A DNA stretch of 64,000 nucleotides from Stappia sp. 28M-7 (GTDB lineage: Bacteria > Pseudomonadota > Alphaproteobacteria > Rhizobiales > Stappiaceae), in assembly GCF_014252955.1 (NCBI RefSeq), contig NZ_JACMIA010000001.1, forward strand, positions 1,178,001 to 1,242,000, written 5' to 3'. A program made the position numbers and the translations under genes. Shown here piece by piece: positions 1 through 7,772 of the stretch; within the stretch, counting starts at the first letter, position 1, and each line of letters opens with the position of its first letter. Below the pieces are notes generated by a model. It ran no database searches. It was not told where the DNA came from and saw only the letters and a program-made list of their open reading frames with translations.

Positions 1-52
1 CACTCCCTTGGTAAGGGAGAGGTCGAGAGTTCAAATCTCTCCGGCAGCACCA
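1..52 (+). tRNA. tRNA-Thr(GGT), 3' part
   Basis: The window opens inside a tRNA. The anticodon stem CTCCC/GGGAG encloses the loop TTGGTAA, which gives anticodon GGT (threonine). A T-arm GAGAG-TTCAAAT-CTCTC, the acceptor strand CGGCAGC, discriminator A and an encoded CCA ending at 52 follow. The D-arm and 5' acceptor strand lie outside the window. An integrase gene begins 90 bp downstream and the 3' end is repeated further along, so this is the insertion site of the island. Confidence 0.93.
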
Positions 53-55
53 TTC
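33..55 (+). repeat. attL-like repeat in the tRNA-Thr 3' end
   Basis: The segment from AAATCTCTCC through the CCA to ATTC recurs with two or three mismatches at 44451-44473 and 49953-49975. Tyrosine recombinases commonly use the T-arm and 3' end of a tRNA gene as attB, so this copy is read as the left attachment site. Crossover position is not determined. Confidence 0.75.
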
Positions 56-141
56 ATCCCCTTGAAATCGTTATTGTCTCTTGCTTTTCAGCCGCTTGCA
101 TACATGCTGCGCCTACAAAGACGCATACAAACGAGCATGTC

Positions 142-1770
142 GTGGCAGGCAGAGTCAGGCACCTTCATCAGGATTCTCGCGGTCGATTCTACGCGAGAGT
201 GAGCGTCCCGGCTGAACTCCGCGCCGCGCTCGGCAAGCGTGAACTGTTGAAAGCCCTGGGAGGTGATCGCCAGGTCGCACTTCGCGCACTGCCGGAGGTG
301 ATTGCCGGATTCAATCGGCAGATCGAGAGTGCGCGCACTCGCCTGGGCAGCGTTGAGACCGCGGGGTTGGCTGAGAAGCCCGTCACACCACTCACAGTCG
401 AGGAGATTAGCGCGCTTCACTATGCCGACCGACTTCGTGCAGATGAGGAACTGCGCGATCTCACGCCGGGCTACGCACGCATCGGGATCGACGACGGTTA
501 CGTCGCCGACGTGAAGCAGATCGTCGCGGGCGCGGCCAGCAACGCTCTCATTCACCGCATTTTCGGTCGGGAAATCGAGACACATCTGCGGAACGGCTCT
601 TATTCGTGCTCGCACGGTGGGGCGGACTGGCGGCGTCTGGCGCGCCACCTCGCTTACGCCGAGATCGAGGTCTTGAAGCGGATGTTCGAGCGTGACGAAG
701 GTCAGTTAGTCACTGAACACCCCCAATGGGCCCTGGATCATGCGCCCAAGCCGGCGTCGGAGGCGGTTATCGACGACTCGGAGGAGGGCGATGACCACGA
801 AACATCGATCCGGGCGCTGTTCGAGGCGTGTCGTAAGGCGAAGGCCGGTGGTCAGGGAGGTGAACGCACCACCAAGGCCTATACTGGGCCGGTCGAGAGC
901 CTGATCGCGTTCCTTGGCGCCGACAACGTGACGCTGTTGACGAACAGAAGGATTAGCGACTGGCTTTCGCATCTTCAGTTCGAAAGGGGCCTCGCAGCGA
1001 AGACCGTTAACAGCCGCTATCTCACAATGGTGAAGTCGACGCTGAAATGGGCCAGCAACCACGGTTATATCGAACCAATCGCGATAACCGCCTCGGTGAG
1101 CGTCCCCAAGAAGCGGCTCAATCGCGAAAAGGGATACACGGACGAAGAGGCAAGACGCGCGCTTGAGTTCGCCTACAGTTACGTGCGGCCCGCCGACACG
1201 CGCGAGAGCGACCAGCTTTCGGCAGCCAAACGATGGGCTCCCTGGCTTGCCCACTTCACCGGAGCCCGGATCGGGGAGATCACGCAGCTTCGCAAGCAGG
1301 ACATCAGCGAACGAGACGGCGTCGCCGTCATGCGGATCACGCCAGATGCAGGAACGACGAAAACCGGCCTCTATCGCGACGTTCCCTTGCATCGCCAGCT
1401 GATCGAGCAGGGCTTTCTCGAGTTCGTGAAGGATGCCACGGATGACCCCCTGTTCTACCCGAAGCGCGACGGTGAGCAGGAGGCGGTCAAGTCTGCCGAG
1501 ACGATCTCCAACCGCGTCGCCAAATGGCTCAAGGACGCTGACATGGTTCCCACAGGCGTCGCTCCCCTTCACGGCTTCCGTCACGCATTCAAGACGAACG
1601 CGAGGATCCATGGCCTGTCAGACCGCGTCTCCGACGCCATTCAAGGACATGCCAGCCGCACGGCGGGCGACGACTACGGAGACGTCACGATCGACGTGAA
1701 GAAACGCGAGATCGAGAAGCAGCCTGATGTCCGGCTTGACGATGCCATAGATGACGGCGGACGACATTGA
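142..1770 (+). CDS. Tyrosine recombinase / integrase
   Basis: This 542-residue site-specific recombinase probably inserts and excises the island at the adjacent tRNA-Thr. The N-terminus (to about 60) is the DUF6538-like region often fused to such integrases, with AELRAALGKRELLKALGG. A core-binding SAM-like domain lies at about 220-320. The catalytic domain shows Arg in FTGARIGE, His-x-x-Arg in LHGFRHAF, and GH near 515 followed by a Tyr in DDYGD, which supply the R-H-R-H-Y set. The start is GTG at 142, supported by alignment with the dead copy at 44560, which has ATG at the same place. The gene reads away from the attachment site and appears intact. Target specificity for tRNA-Thr is inferred from position. 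Confidence 0.92.
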   Translation: MAGRVRHLHQDSRGRFYARVSVPAELRAALGKRELLKALGGDRQVALRALPEVIAGFNRQIESARTRLGSVETAGLAEKPVTPLTVEEISALHYADRLRADEELRDLTPGYARIGIDDGYVADVKQIVAGAASNALIHRIFGREIETHLRNGSYSCSHGGADWRRLARHLAYAEIEVLKRMFERDEGQLVTEHPQWALDHAPKPASEAVIDDSEEGDDHETSIRALFEACRKAKAGGQGGERTTKAYTGPVESLIAFLGADNVTLLTNRRISDWLSHLQFERGLAAKTVNSRYLTMVKSTLKWASNHGYIEPIAITASVSVPKKRLNREKGYTDEEARRALEFAYSYVRPADTRESDQLSAAKRWAPWLAHFTGARIGEITQLRKQDISERDGVAVMRITPDAGTTKTGLYRDVPLHRQLIEQGFLEFVKDATDDPLFYPKRDGEQEAVKSAETISNRVAKWLKDADMVPTGVAPLHGFRHAFKTNARIHGLSDRVSDAIQGHASRTAGDDYGDVTIDVKKREIEKQPDVRLDDAIDDGGRH

Positions 1771-2056
1771 GGCTTGGTTCCCCCGCGGCTCGCTAGAAGC
1801 TGGCATATTGGGTGATCGTCCGTTCACGTCGCACGGGCATGCGCAAAATTTGCGAATGCCGCACCAAGTCGCGCGAGAACTGCCAATTCGGATTGAAAAC
1901 TTCCTCAAATCCCAAAACATCTGGTCGATGAGCCGGCTATGCCGCTGGGATGTTCCGTAAGGTGGCTCTAATCAGAGTCGCCAAGCCTTGGCGTCCGGCC
2001 GCTTCGTCCCATTGGTGTCATTCCCCCGCTGTCTGTGCAAAGCGCGGAACAGATTC
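1771..2056. other. Gap between integrase and nuclease gene
   Basis: This 286 bp stretch lies between the integrase stop and the 3' end of the minus-strand nuclease gene. I see no convincing gene, hairpin terminator or promoter. A 69-codon open frame at 1751-1960 overlaps the integrase end and has no recognisable features. Confidence 0.5.
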
Positions 2057-3112
2057 TCAATCTTCGCCCTCGCCGCTCAGGCCGAATTCCCGGACCAGGA
2101 ACTCGATGGTCTTCTCGTCGTAGATCTTGCAGGCAATGTTCTGGTTGGCGAAGATACCGGAATAGGTCTTGGCATTGGATCGGTCGACGGTCTTCTTCCA
2201 GTCGATGCCGATCACATATGCCCGCTTTTCCGGATCGTCGCCGAACTCGGTGAAGTAGCCGCGCGGGACGGCCTCGATGAGGCGCCGCCCGTCCGCGATC
2301 AGGAAGTCGTCGGCGGGCTGCATCTCGGAGCGCACCACGCCATGCCCGAGATAGCCGGTGTTCTTCTGGTAGAAGAAGACCCGGTCGCCGACCGAAAGCC
2401 GGGCCAGCCCGTCCGAATACCACTTGCCGCCCGAGGCGACGACATAGCCATGGCGGCGCAGGTCCTCCCAGGGCACGTCGTTTTCGGCGCCGGCAGTCAG
2501 GTACCAGTAGCCGCTCCAGGGGGCGCGGGTGTTGCGGGTGGCGCGCTCGGCGACCTCCTCCTGCTCCAGCAGCGTGTCGGTCGACAGCCACTGGACGCCC
2601 TGGTCCTCGAAGACGTTGAAGAAGGCGACATTGATGCCGACCCCGTGCACCTCGGACAGGTATTCGATGATGCGCGTAGTCGTCTCATCCATGCTGCCGG
2701 CGACGATCATCATCTGGTGCGACGCGTTGAGCGTGTCGGGGGGCGGCACTGAGAAGCGCTCGCGATAGACCTCGTCCAGGGTGCGGCCGGTCTTTTCCAA
2801 GCAGAGCGCGTGCACATCGCGCGTCGACAGGGACACCACCCAGGAGGCGTAGTCGAGCACCTGTGCGACGATCTCGCGCGGCGTCCGGTCCCGCTTCAGC
2901 TCGATGATGATGAGCGAGCCGTCCTTGTCCATCGCCAGCAGGTCGATGCGGCCGCGATTGGCGATGGTCACTTCGCGTCCGATGATGACGCCATTGATCC
3001 CGACAAGGCCGAGATTGTCGCGCACCCATTCTTGGATCATCACCTCGTTGGCGAGCCTGGAGCGCGCGGCGCGCACCAAGGCGCCATTCTCGATCCGGAA
3101 AAGTTCGCTCAT
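2057..3112 (-). CDS. NucS/DUF91-like PD-(D/E)XK nuclease with EVE/PUA-like C-terminal domain
   Basis: This 351-residue protein is a probable DNA endonuclease. Residues about 40-110 carry a PD-(D/E)XK core of the NucS/DUF91 type: GRIDLLAMDKDGS gives the Asp and IIIELKRD the Glu-x-Lys. The C-terminal third (about 210-330) contains GYWYLTAG, then VGDRVFFYQKNTGYLGHGVV, which resembles an EVE or PUA-like fold. Known EVE-nuclease fusions recognise modified bases; that function here is inference. The gene is divergent from zorA across 224 bp, and its 3' end faces the integrase. The start is ATG at 3112 with a weak GAGAA ribosome site. A role as an accessory to the Zorya operon, or as an independent restriction factor, is possible. 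Confidence 0.8.
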   Translation of the reverse strand: MSELFRIENGALVRAARSRLANEVMIQEWVRDNLGLVGINGVIIGREVTIANRGRIDLLAMDKDGSLIIIELKRDRTPREIVAQVLDYASWVVSLSTRDVHALCLEKTGRTLDEVYRERFSVPPPDTLNASHQMMIVAGSMDETTTRIIEYLSEVHGVGINVAFFNVFEDQGVQWLSTDTLLEQEEVAERATRNTRAPWSGYWYLTAGAENDVPWEDLRRHGYVVASGGKWYSDGLARLSVGDRVFFYQKNTGYLGHGVVRSEMQPADDFLIADGRRLIEAVPRGYFTEFGDDPEKRAYVIGIDWKKTVDRSNAKTYSGIFANQNIACKIYDEKTIEFLVREFGLSGEGED

Positions 3113-3270
3113 GTGTTCTCAAAAGCCCCTTGTCGCAAATACCTGACATCAAATCGTCCCGGCGCCAAAAACAGGTGGCGCGGAGCCTTCGTCAGGTTGC
3201 GCAAGGGACGTGCGGAACACAAGCCTTTCGATCCGGCAGACGGCAGCCCGCATAAGGATTTCTTACTAGC

Positions 3271-3286
3271 CACAAGGAGACTTGTG
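3271..3286. promoter_or_regulatory. Inverted repeat upstream of zorA
   Basis: CACAAG-GAGA-CTTGTG forms a perfect 6-bp inverted repeat 50 bp before the zorA start. An extra half-site AACACAAG lies at 3216-3223, inverted relative to CTTGTGTT at 3281-3288. It sits in the divergent promoter region shared by the nuclease gene and zorA, so an operator is plausible. No matching regulator is identified. Confidence 0.35.
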
Positions 3287-3336
3287 TTCCTCCCTGCAAC
3301 CCATCAGAATTGTCCGGCTTTCAGGGGTGGGCAGTT

Positions 3337-5445
3337 ATGTTTTTGTTTATTCAGGGCGTATTCCGCCTGGTCGCGTTCTGGGCGATTGCCATGGCGGTGC
3401 TCGGTTTGGCGGCCTCCTTTTTCAGCTGGCTGGATCCCTGGCATGTCTATCATGTGGTGCATGACGCCGTGCGCGCCGGCGACATCGGCCCGGTCAGCAG
3501 TCCCGCCTTCGCGTTCGCGCTTGCCGGCTCGATCTTCTTCCTGGGCTGCGGCATGGCTGTCGCCTTCGGCATCTGCCATGTGCTGCCGGTAGCTGTGCAC
3601 CTGCGCATCGCCAGAGGGCAGTTGAACCGGCACGCAAGGCCCGGGAGCAGCCGCGGGGACGTGCGGCGAGGCTTTGCGGCCGGGTTCGAGGACATCCGCC
3701 AGAGGCTGGAGCGCAACCGTCTGATCGGCCATGCCTGGGCGGAGTTCGAGGAGACGCTCTACGATACCGACAGTGACAGGGCGATTGGAAACACCGTTCG
3801 TCCGCAGGCCTTCTTCAACGCGGCACTGGCCCGAGAGAAGCTGGGCGGGCTGAAGCTGATGAACGCCGTGCCTGGCTACTTCGTGGGTGTCGGACTGCTG
3901 CTGACCTTCATCGGTCTGGTGCTGGCCCTGTACAAGGCGGGTTCGGCGGCGACAGCCGGTAGCGCCGAACAGATGGTAAAGGAGATGGGCAGTCTCCTCC
4001 AGATCGCGACATTCAAGTTCTCGACCTCCATCGCCGGCCTTGGAATTTCCATTCTGCTCTCTGTCGTGTTTCGCCTCTATTCGATCTGGATCGAGGGGCT
4101 GTTCGACCGGTTCAATGCGGTTCTGGAGCGCTGCCTTCTCTATGCGGCACCGCAGACGATCTCGCTGGAGATGAAGCGAACCCTGCAGGATCAACTGACG
4201 CAGTTGAAGGATATCACCCAAGGGCAGTTCTTCACGCGTATGGGCGAAGAGATCGCGCCGCGCCTCAACGCTGCGATTTCCGAGGCCATGCGGCCTGTTA
4301 CCGAGCATATCGGCTCTGCGGTCGGCAGCCTCACCGAAAGCAGCCGGGACGGAGTTCAGGATCTGCTCCAGCGCTTCTCCGACTCGGTCAGCCACGGTGC
4401 AGGCACCGAGCTGCGTGAGCTTGCCGCCTCACTGAAGCAATTGCAGATGTCGATGGTGGAGGCCCAGGGCGGGCTGCGCGGCAGCGGCGAAGAGTTCGCA
4501 CGCAAGCTGTCGGAGGCAGCCGACAATCTCAACAGTATGGTCGAACGGGCGGGCGAGAGCTTCGAAAAGAGTTCCGGCGAAAGCCGGGACGCGCTTGCCG
4601 GGGTGGTCGAGGCGCTGCGACAGACATTGGAGAAGGCGAACTCCGAGATGGATCAGGCCCTCGGTGGCGCCGCCAAGGGGGCGTCCGACAAGCTCGAGGC
4701 CGCAATGGGCGTGGTGCTCGGCAAGCTGGAGCAGCAAATTGGCCAGCTCGGCGCGCACAGCGAGCAGACGCGCGCCGGCCTGGAAGCCTCGGTCTCCCGG
4801 TCCTCGGAGATGCAGCAGACGGTGCTCGCGGGCCTGGAGAGCACTGTGGAGTCGATCTCCGCCCAGTTGCGCGGTGCAATCGAAACCGCGACGGCTTCGG
4901 TCGACGAGCGGTTCCGCGACCTCGGACTGTCCATGCGCGCAGTGGAGGATGCGCTGCGCAACCAGAAGGTTGCTCTGGAGGGCGCCTCTGCGGAAGCCGG
5001 CAAGACGGCGGAGGCCTTCGGGCAGAGTGCGCAGAGCGTGCGGACGGCGACAGCGCCACTGACCACCGTCGGCACCCAGTTCTCCAAGGCGACCGAAACC
5101 CTTGCCGAGAGCGTTGCCGAGACGCTCAAGGTCCTTTCCACCACACAGGAGCAGATTTCCGCCCTGGCTGCCGGATTGTCGCAGACCAACGAAACCTCGG
5201 GGGCCTTCTGGAGCGCGTTCGCAGCCAAGTTCGATGACGTCGACACCGCGCTCGGCAAGTCCGTGTCGGCACTGTCGGAGTCTACGCTCAACCAGCAGCA
5301 GTTGCTTGAGCGGCACGTCCAGGGCGTCGACACCGCGCTGGCCTCGGCCGTCGGCAAACTGGCCGCGACCCTTGCCCAGATCCAGGACAGCGCGGACTCT
5401 ATGGCGGACAGTCTCGAAGGCTGGAAACAAGCGCTGAGTAAATAA
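3337..5445 (+). CDS. zorA: Zorya anti-phage system protein ZorA
   Basis: ZorA is the MotA/ExbB/TolQ-like subunit of the Zorya ion-driven membrane motor, which with ZorB senses phage attack and signals through a long cytoplasmic tail. This 702-residue copy has four hydrophobic segments at about 3-28, 57-85, 180-200 and 229-249. The MotA-like core GYFVGVGLLLTFIGLVLAL and TSIAGLGISILLSVV sit in the last two. From about 280 to the end it is Ala/Gln/Glu/Ser-rich and predicted coiled coil, matching the tail of type I ZorA, and total length is close to family size. I chose ATG at 3337 because GGGGTGGG precedes it; an in-frame TTG at 3310 is less likely. It is first gene of zorABCD, 12 bp before zorB. 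Confidence 0.92.
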   Translation: MFLFIQGVFRLVAFWAIAMAVLGLAASFFSWLDPWHVYHVVHDAVRAGDIGPVSSPAFAFALAGSIFFLGCGMAVAFGICHVLPVAVHLRIARGQLNRHARPGSSRGDVRRGFAAGFEDIRQRLERNRLIGHAWAEFEETLYDTDSDRAIGNTVRPQAFFNAALAREKLGGLKLMNAVPGYFVGVGLLLTFIGLVLALYKAGSAATAGSAEQMVKEMGSLLQIATFKFSTSIAGLGISILLSVVFRLYSIWIEGLFDRFNAVLERCLLYAAPQTISLEMKRTLQDQLTQLKDITQGQFFTRMGEEIAPRLNAAISEAMRPVTEHIGSAVGSLTESSRDGVQDLLQRFSDSVSHGAGTELRELAASLKQLQMSMVEAQGGLRGSGEEFARKLSEAADNLNSMVERAGESFEKSSGESRDALAGVVEALRQTLEKANSEMDQALGGAAKGASDKLEAAMGVVLGKLEQQIGQLGAHSEQTRAGLEASVSRSSEMQQTVLAGLESTVESISAQLRGAIETATASVDERFRDLGLSMRAVEDALRNQKVALEGASAEAGKTAEAFGQSAQSVRTATAPLTTVGTQFSKATETLAESVAETLKVLSTTQEQISALAAGLSQTNETSGAFWSAFAAKFDDVDTALGKSVSALSESTLNQQQLLERHVQGVDTALASAVGKLAATLAQIQDSADSMADSLEGWKQALSK

Positions 5446-5457
5446 GCGGGGAGCGGG

Positions 5458-6396
5458 ATGGTTCTGTCCGACGACGACAGCCGGCGCGAGGAACAGCTCG
5501 AGGAAGACGAGAACTACTTCGTCTCGATGACCGACATGATGGTCGGCATCCTGTTCATCTTCATCATCATGCTGATGGTTTTCGCGCTCAACTTCCGGAC
5601 GCAGACGGATGCGACCGAGCAGTTGACGGCCGAGGCCGAACAGTTGACGGCCGAGCAGAAAGAACAACTGCAGCGTGCGGATGAATTGGCGAAGCAGATC
5701 GCGGATCTCCGCAACCAGATTTCGCAGGAGATCGGCGAACTCAACAAGGCCGACCAGGCGCGAAATCTGTTGTTGGAAGCGATCGAGGAGCGTCTCGACC
5801 AGGTCGGCCTTTCCGTGACCATCGACAAGAACACCGGCGTGTTGCGCCTGACGGAGGAGGCGATCCGGTTCGCGCCCGAGGAGTCCAGCCTGGACAGCCG
5901 GGCGCAGCAGAACGTCTTCGCCGTGGCCAGGGTGCTGCGGGACATCCTGCCGGCCTATACGGCCTGTCCTGATGGCAGGGCCTGCCCAGGCTCTTCCGGC
6001 TATGTGGTCGAGACCGTCTTCATCGAAGGTCATACCGACAAGACCGGGTCCGACAACCTGAACTGGAAGCTCTCGACGGAGCGCGCGGTCAACACCTACC
6101 GGCGGATGGTGGACGATTTTCCGGAGCTGAGAGGGTTGCTCAACTCGCAAGGCAAGGAGATCCTGTCCGTCTCCGGATATGCCTATACGCGCCCAGTGAT
6201 CGAGCAGGACGACGCGGAAGGCTACGGGAAAAACCGCCGGATCGACCTGCGGTTCGTAATGGAGGCGGACCGGCGCGAGCGCCTGACCCAGGTGCTGTCC
6301 CTGCTCGACGAGATGCAGCGGAAGGTCGAGCAATTGCGCTCGTCCCCCGAACAACCGGACCGGCGCAGCGGCGACCCGCGGGACGGTGCGCCGTGA
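5458..6396 (+). CDS. zorB: Zorya anti-phage system protein ZorB
   Basis: ZorB is the MotB-like stator partner of ZorA that anchors the complex to peptidoglycan. The 312-residue protein has a single transmembrane helix at about 25-45 (MTDMMVGILFIFIIMLMVF) preceded by an acidic N-terminus. Asp26 in SMTDMM is the likely ion-binding residue, by analogy with MotB. A linker of Gln/Glu-rich heptads follows. An OmpA-like domain (about 125-285) shows GHTDKTGS at 191-198 and GKNRRIDLRF, the usual peptidoglycan-binding motifs. The last 30 residues are disordered and charged. A GGGGAGCGGG ribosome site precedes ATG 5458, and the stop overlaps the zorC start by four bases. Confidence 0.93.
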   Translation: MVLSDDDSRREEQLEEDENYFVSMTDMMVGILFIFIIMLMVFALNFRTQTDATEQLTAEAEQLTAEQKEQLQRADELAKQIADLRNQISQEIGELNKADQARNLLLEAIEERLDQVGLSVTIDKNTGVLRLTEEAIRFAPEESSLDSRAQQNVFAVARVLRDILPAYTACPDGRACPGSSGYVVETVFIEGHTDKTGSDNLNWKLSTERAVNTYRRMVDDFPELRGLLNSQGKEILSVSGYAYTRPVIEQDDAEGYGKNRRIDLRFVMEADRRERLTQVLSLLDEMQRKVEQLRSSPEQPDRRSGDPRDGAP

Positions 6397-7772
6397 AGAC
6401 GGCATTCAAGGATGCGATTGCGGATGTGCTGCTGCGCCACGGCGGACGGGTGGGCCGGGAGCCGGTTGTGAGGATTACCGAGGTCGTCGACAAGCTGCCC
6501 GACGATATCGGTGCGCTGCGAGCGCCCAAGGATTACGACGCGCTCTCACGGCATCTGGCGGCGCTATTGCGCGGCGGCCATGCCCTGAAGCCGCGTCAGG
6601 CGCGCGATACGGCTTGGTGCCTTTGGGGAACGGCGGAGGAAATCGCAGCAGATCCTGCAGCGCTGGAGCCTTTCCTTCAGCAGATGCGCGAGCTGAAGAA
6701 CAAGTCGGCGACGCGCGCGCTTGTTCTTTCCTATCTCGTCAGCTTCCACGAGGATAGGCCCGGGCTTTCGGCGGTAGCGGCAGCCTTGCAGGATCTGGCC
6801 AGCGTTGCCGGCGCGCCGTTCGACGACCTTGCCGAGCGGCTACGTCTGTTTGACGTCGCCGAAGGCCCGGCGATGCTGGGCGAGGCGGCGGTGGCCGAGC
6901 GCCGCTCGCCGCGCGCTCTGCTCGAGGTTCAGAGGGTGCAGATGGAACTGGTTCTCGCCGGGGGCTTCGTGGAGGCGAGCACCCGAAGGGCACTGGAGCG
7001 TGTGGCGGGGGATGCGCGGCTGTCGCCGGCCGAACGGCTCGATTTCGTGGGTCGCATCTCGTTGCGCCCCCAGACGCAGACATTGCTCTACCTGGAGCAC
7101 AAGAGCCTTGTCGCCAACGCGTTACTGCTGCCGTTCGAAGCCGAGCGACCGGAAAAGGAGCATCGCGACCGCATTCTCAACTTCCTCGTCTCGGTGCAGG
7201 GCATCGGCGATCCGCGGACGCGCAGCGGCAACTGGGTGAACATGCCGCGTGCCCGCGAGATCGCGATCTCCTGGCTGACGGAGCAGGCCTTGCGCCAGTT
7301 CCTCGATGTGGTGGAGGCGGTCAACCCCAACGAGAATTGGCCGTATCGGCGGCGGTTCTGGGAGGGGATGCATGGCAATGGCGTCATCTCCGCCGCCTGG
7401 GTCGTTCTCGACAGCCAGGGCACCCGGGAAGCACGGCGCCGTTTCGGCCGCAACACGTCGTTCGCCGAATTTGAGACGGGCGGAACCCAGGCCGGACACG
7501 CGGTGCTGATGCTGCGGATCGGCACGGGCGTGTGTGTGGAATGGAGCTTTAACGGTCAATGTCGCTTCTGGAACGACCATTCGCGCGAGGGGGCTCCGCA
7601 GCTTTTCAAGGACCGCTATGACGCGGAATTCCTGCGCACCGGCAAACGCTACGCCCCTGTGCTGGAGGTCCGGCATATGCCGCACACCGGTCCGAATGCC
7701 TGGCAGCACAAGGTCGCCCAGCACATCACACGGATAACGGGCATCCGCTTTTCTCCGAAGGACTACATGTGA
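6393..7772 (+). CDS. zorC: Zorya type I protein ZorC (EH-signature domain)
   Basis: ZorC is one of the two cytoplasmic effectors that define type I Zorya and is thought to bind DNA and work with ZorD. This 459-residue protein has no transmembrane segment. Its C-terminal part fits the EH-signature domain: FWEGMHGNGV, then FETGGTQAGHAVLML, then Glu383 in VCVEWSF and His439 in NAWQHKVAQH, which are my candidates for the name-giving Glu and His. The N-terminal 300 residues are alpha-helical in character with no other motif I recognise. Translation starts at GTG 6393 within GTGA, overlapping the zorB stop, so expression is coupled. Identification rests on these motifs plus position between zorB and the helicase gene. 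Confidence 0.88.
   Translation: MKTAFKDAIADVLLRHGGRVGREPVVRITEVVDKLPDDIGALRAPKDYDALSRHLAALLRGGHALKPRQARDTAWCLWGTAEEIAADPAALEPFLQQMRELKNKSATRALVLSYLVSFHEDRPGLSAVAAALQDLASVAGAPFDDLAERLRLFDVAEGPAMLGEAAVAERRSPRALLEVQRVQMELVLAGGFVEASTRRALERVAGDARLSPAERLDFVGRISLRPQTQTLLYLEHKSLVANALLLPFEAERPEKEHRDRILNFLVSVQGIGDPRTRSGNWVNMPRAREIAISWLTEQALRQFLDVVEAVNPNENWPYRRRFWEGMHGNGVISAAWVVLDSQGTREARRRFGRNTSFAEFETGGTQAGHAVLMLRIGTGVCVEWSFNGQCRFWNDHSREGAPQLFKDRYDAEFLRTGKRYAPVLEVRHMPHTGPNAWQHKVAQHITRITGIRFSPKDYM

Noticed and set aside
4429-6405. 658-codon minus-strand open frame opposite zorA and zorB
   Set aside because: It lies wholly antisense to genes with clear motifs, is Arg/Leu/Gly-rich and shows no domain; long antisense frames are common in high-GC DNA.
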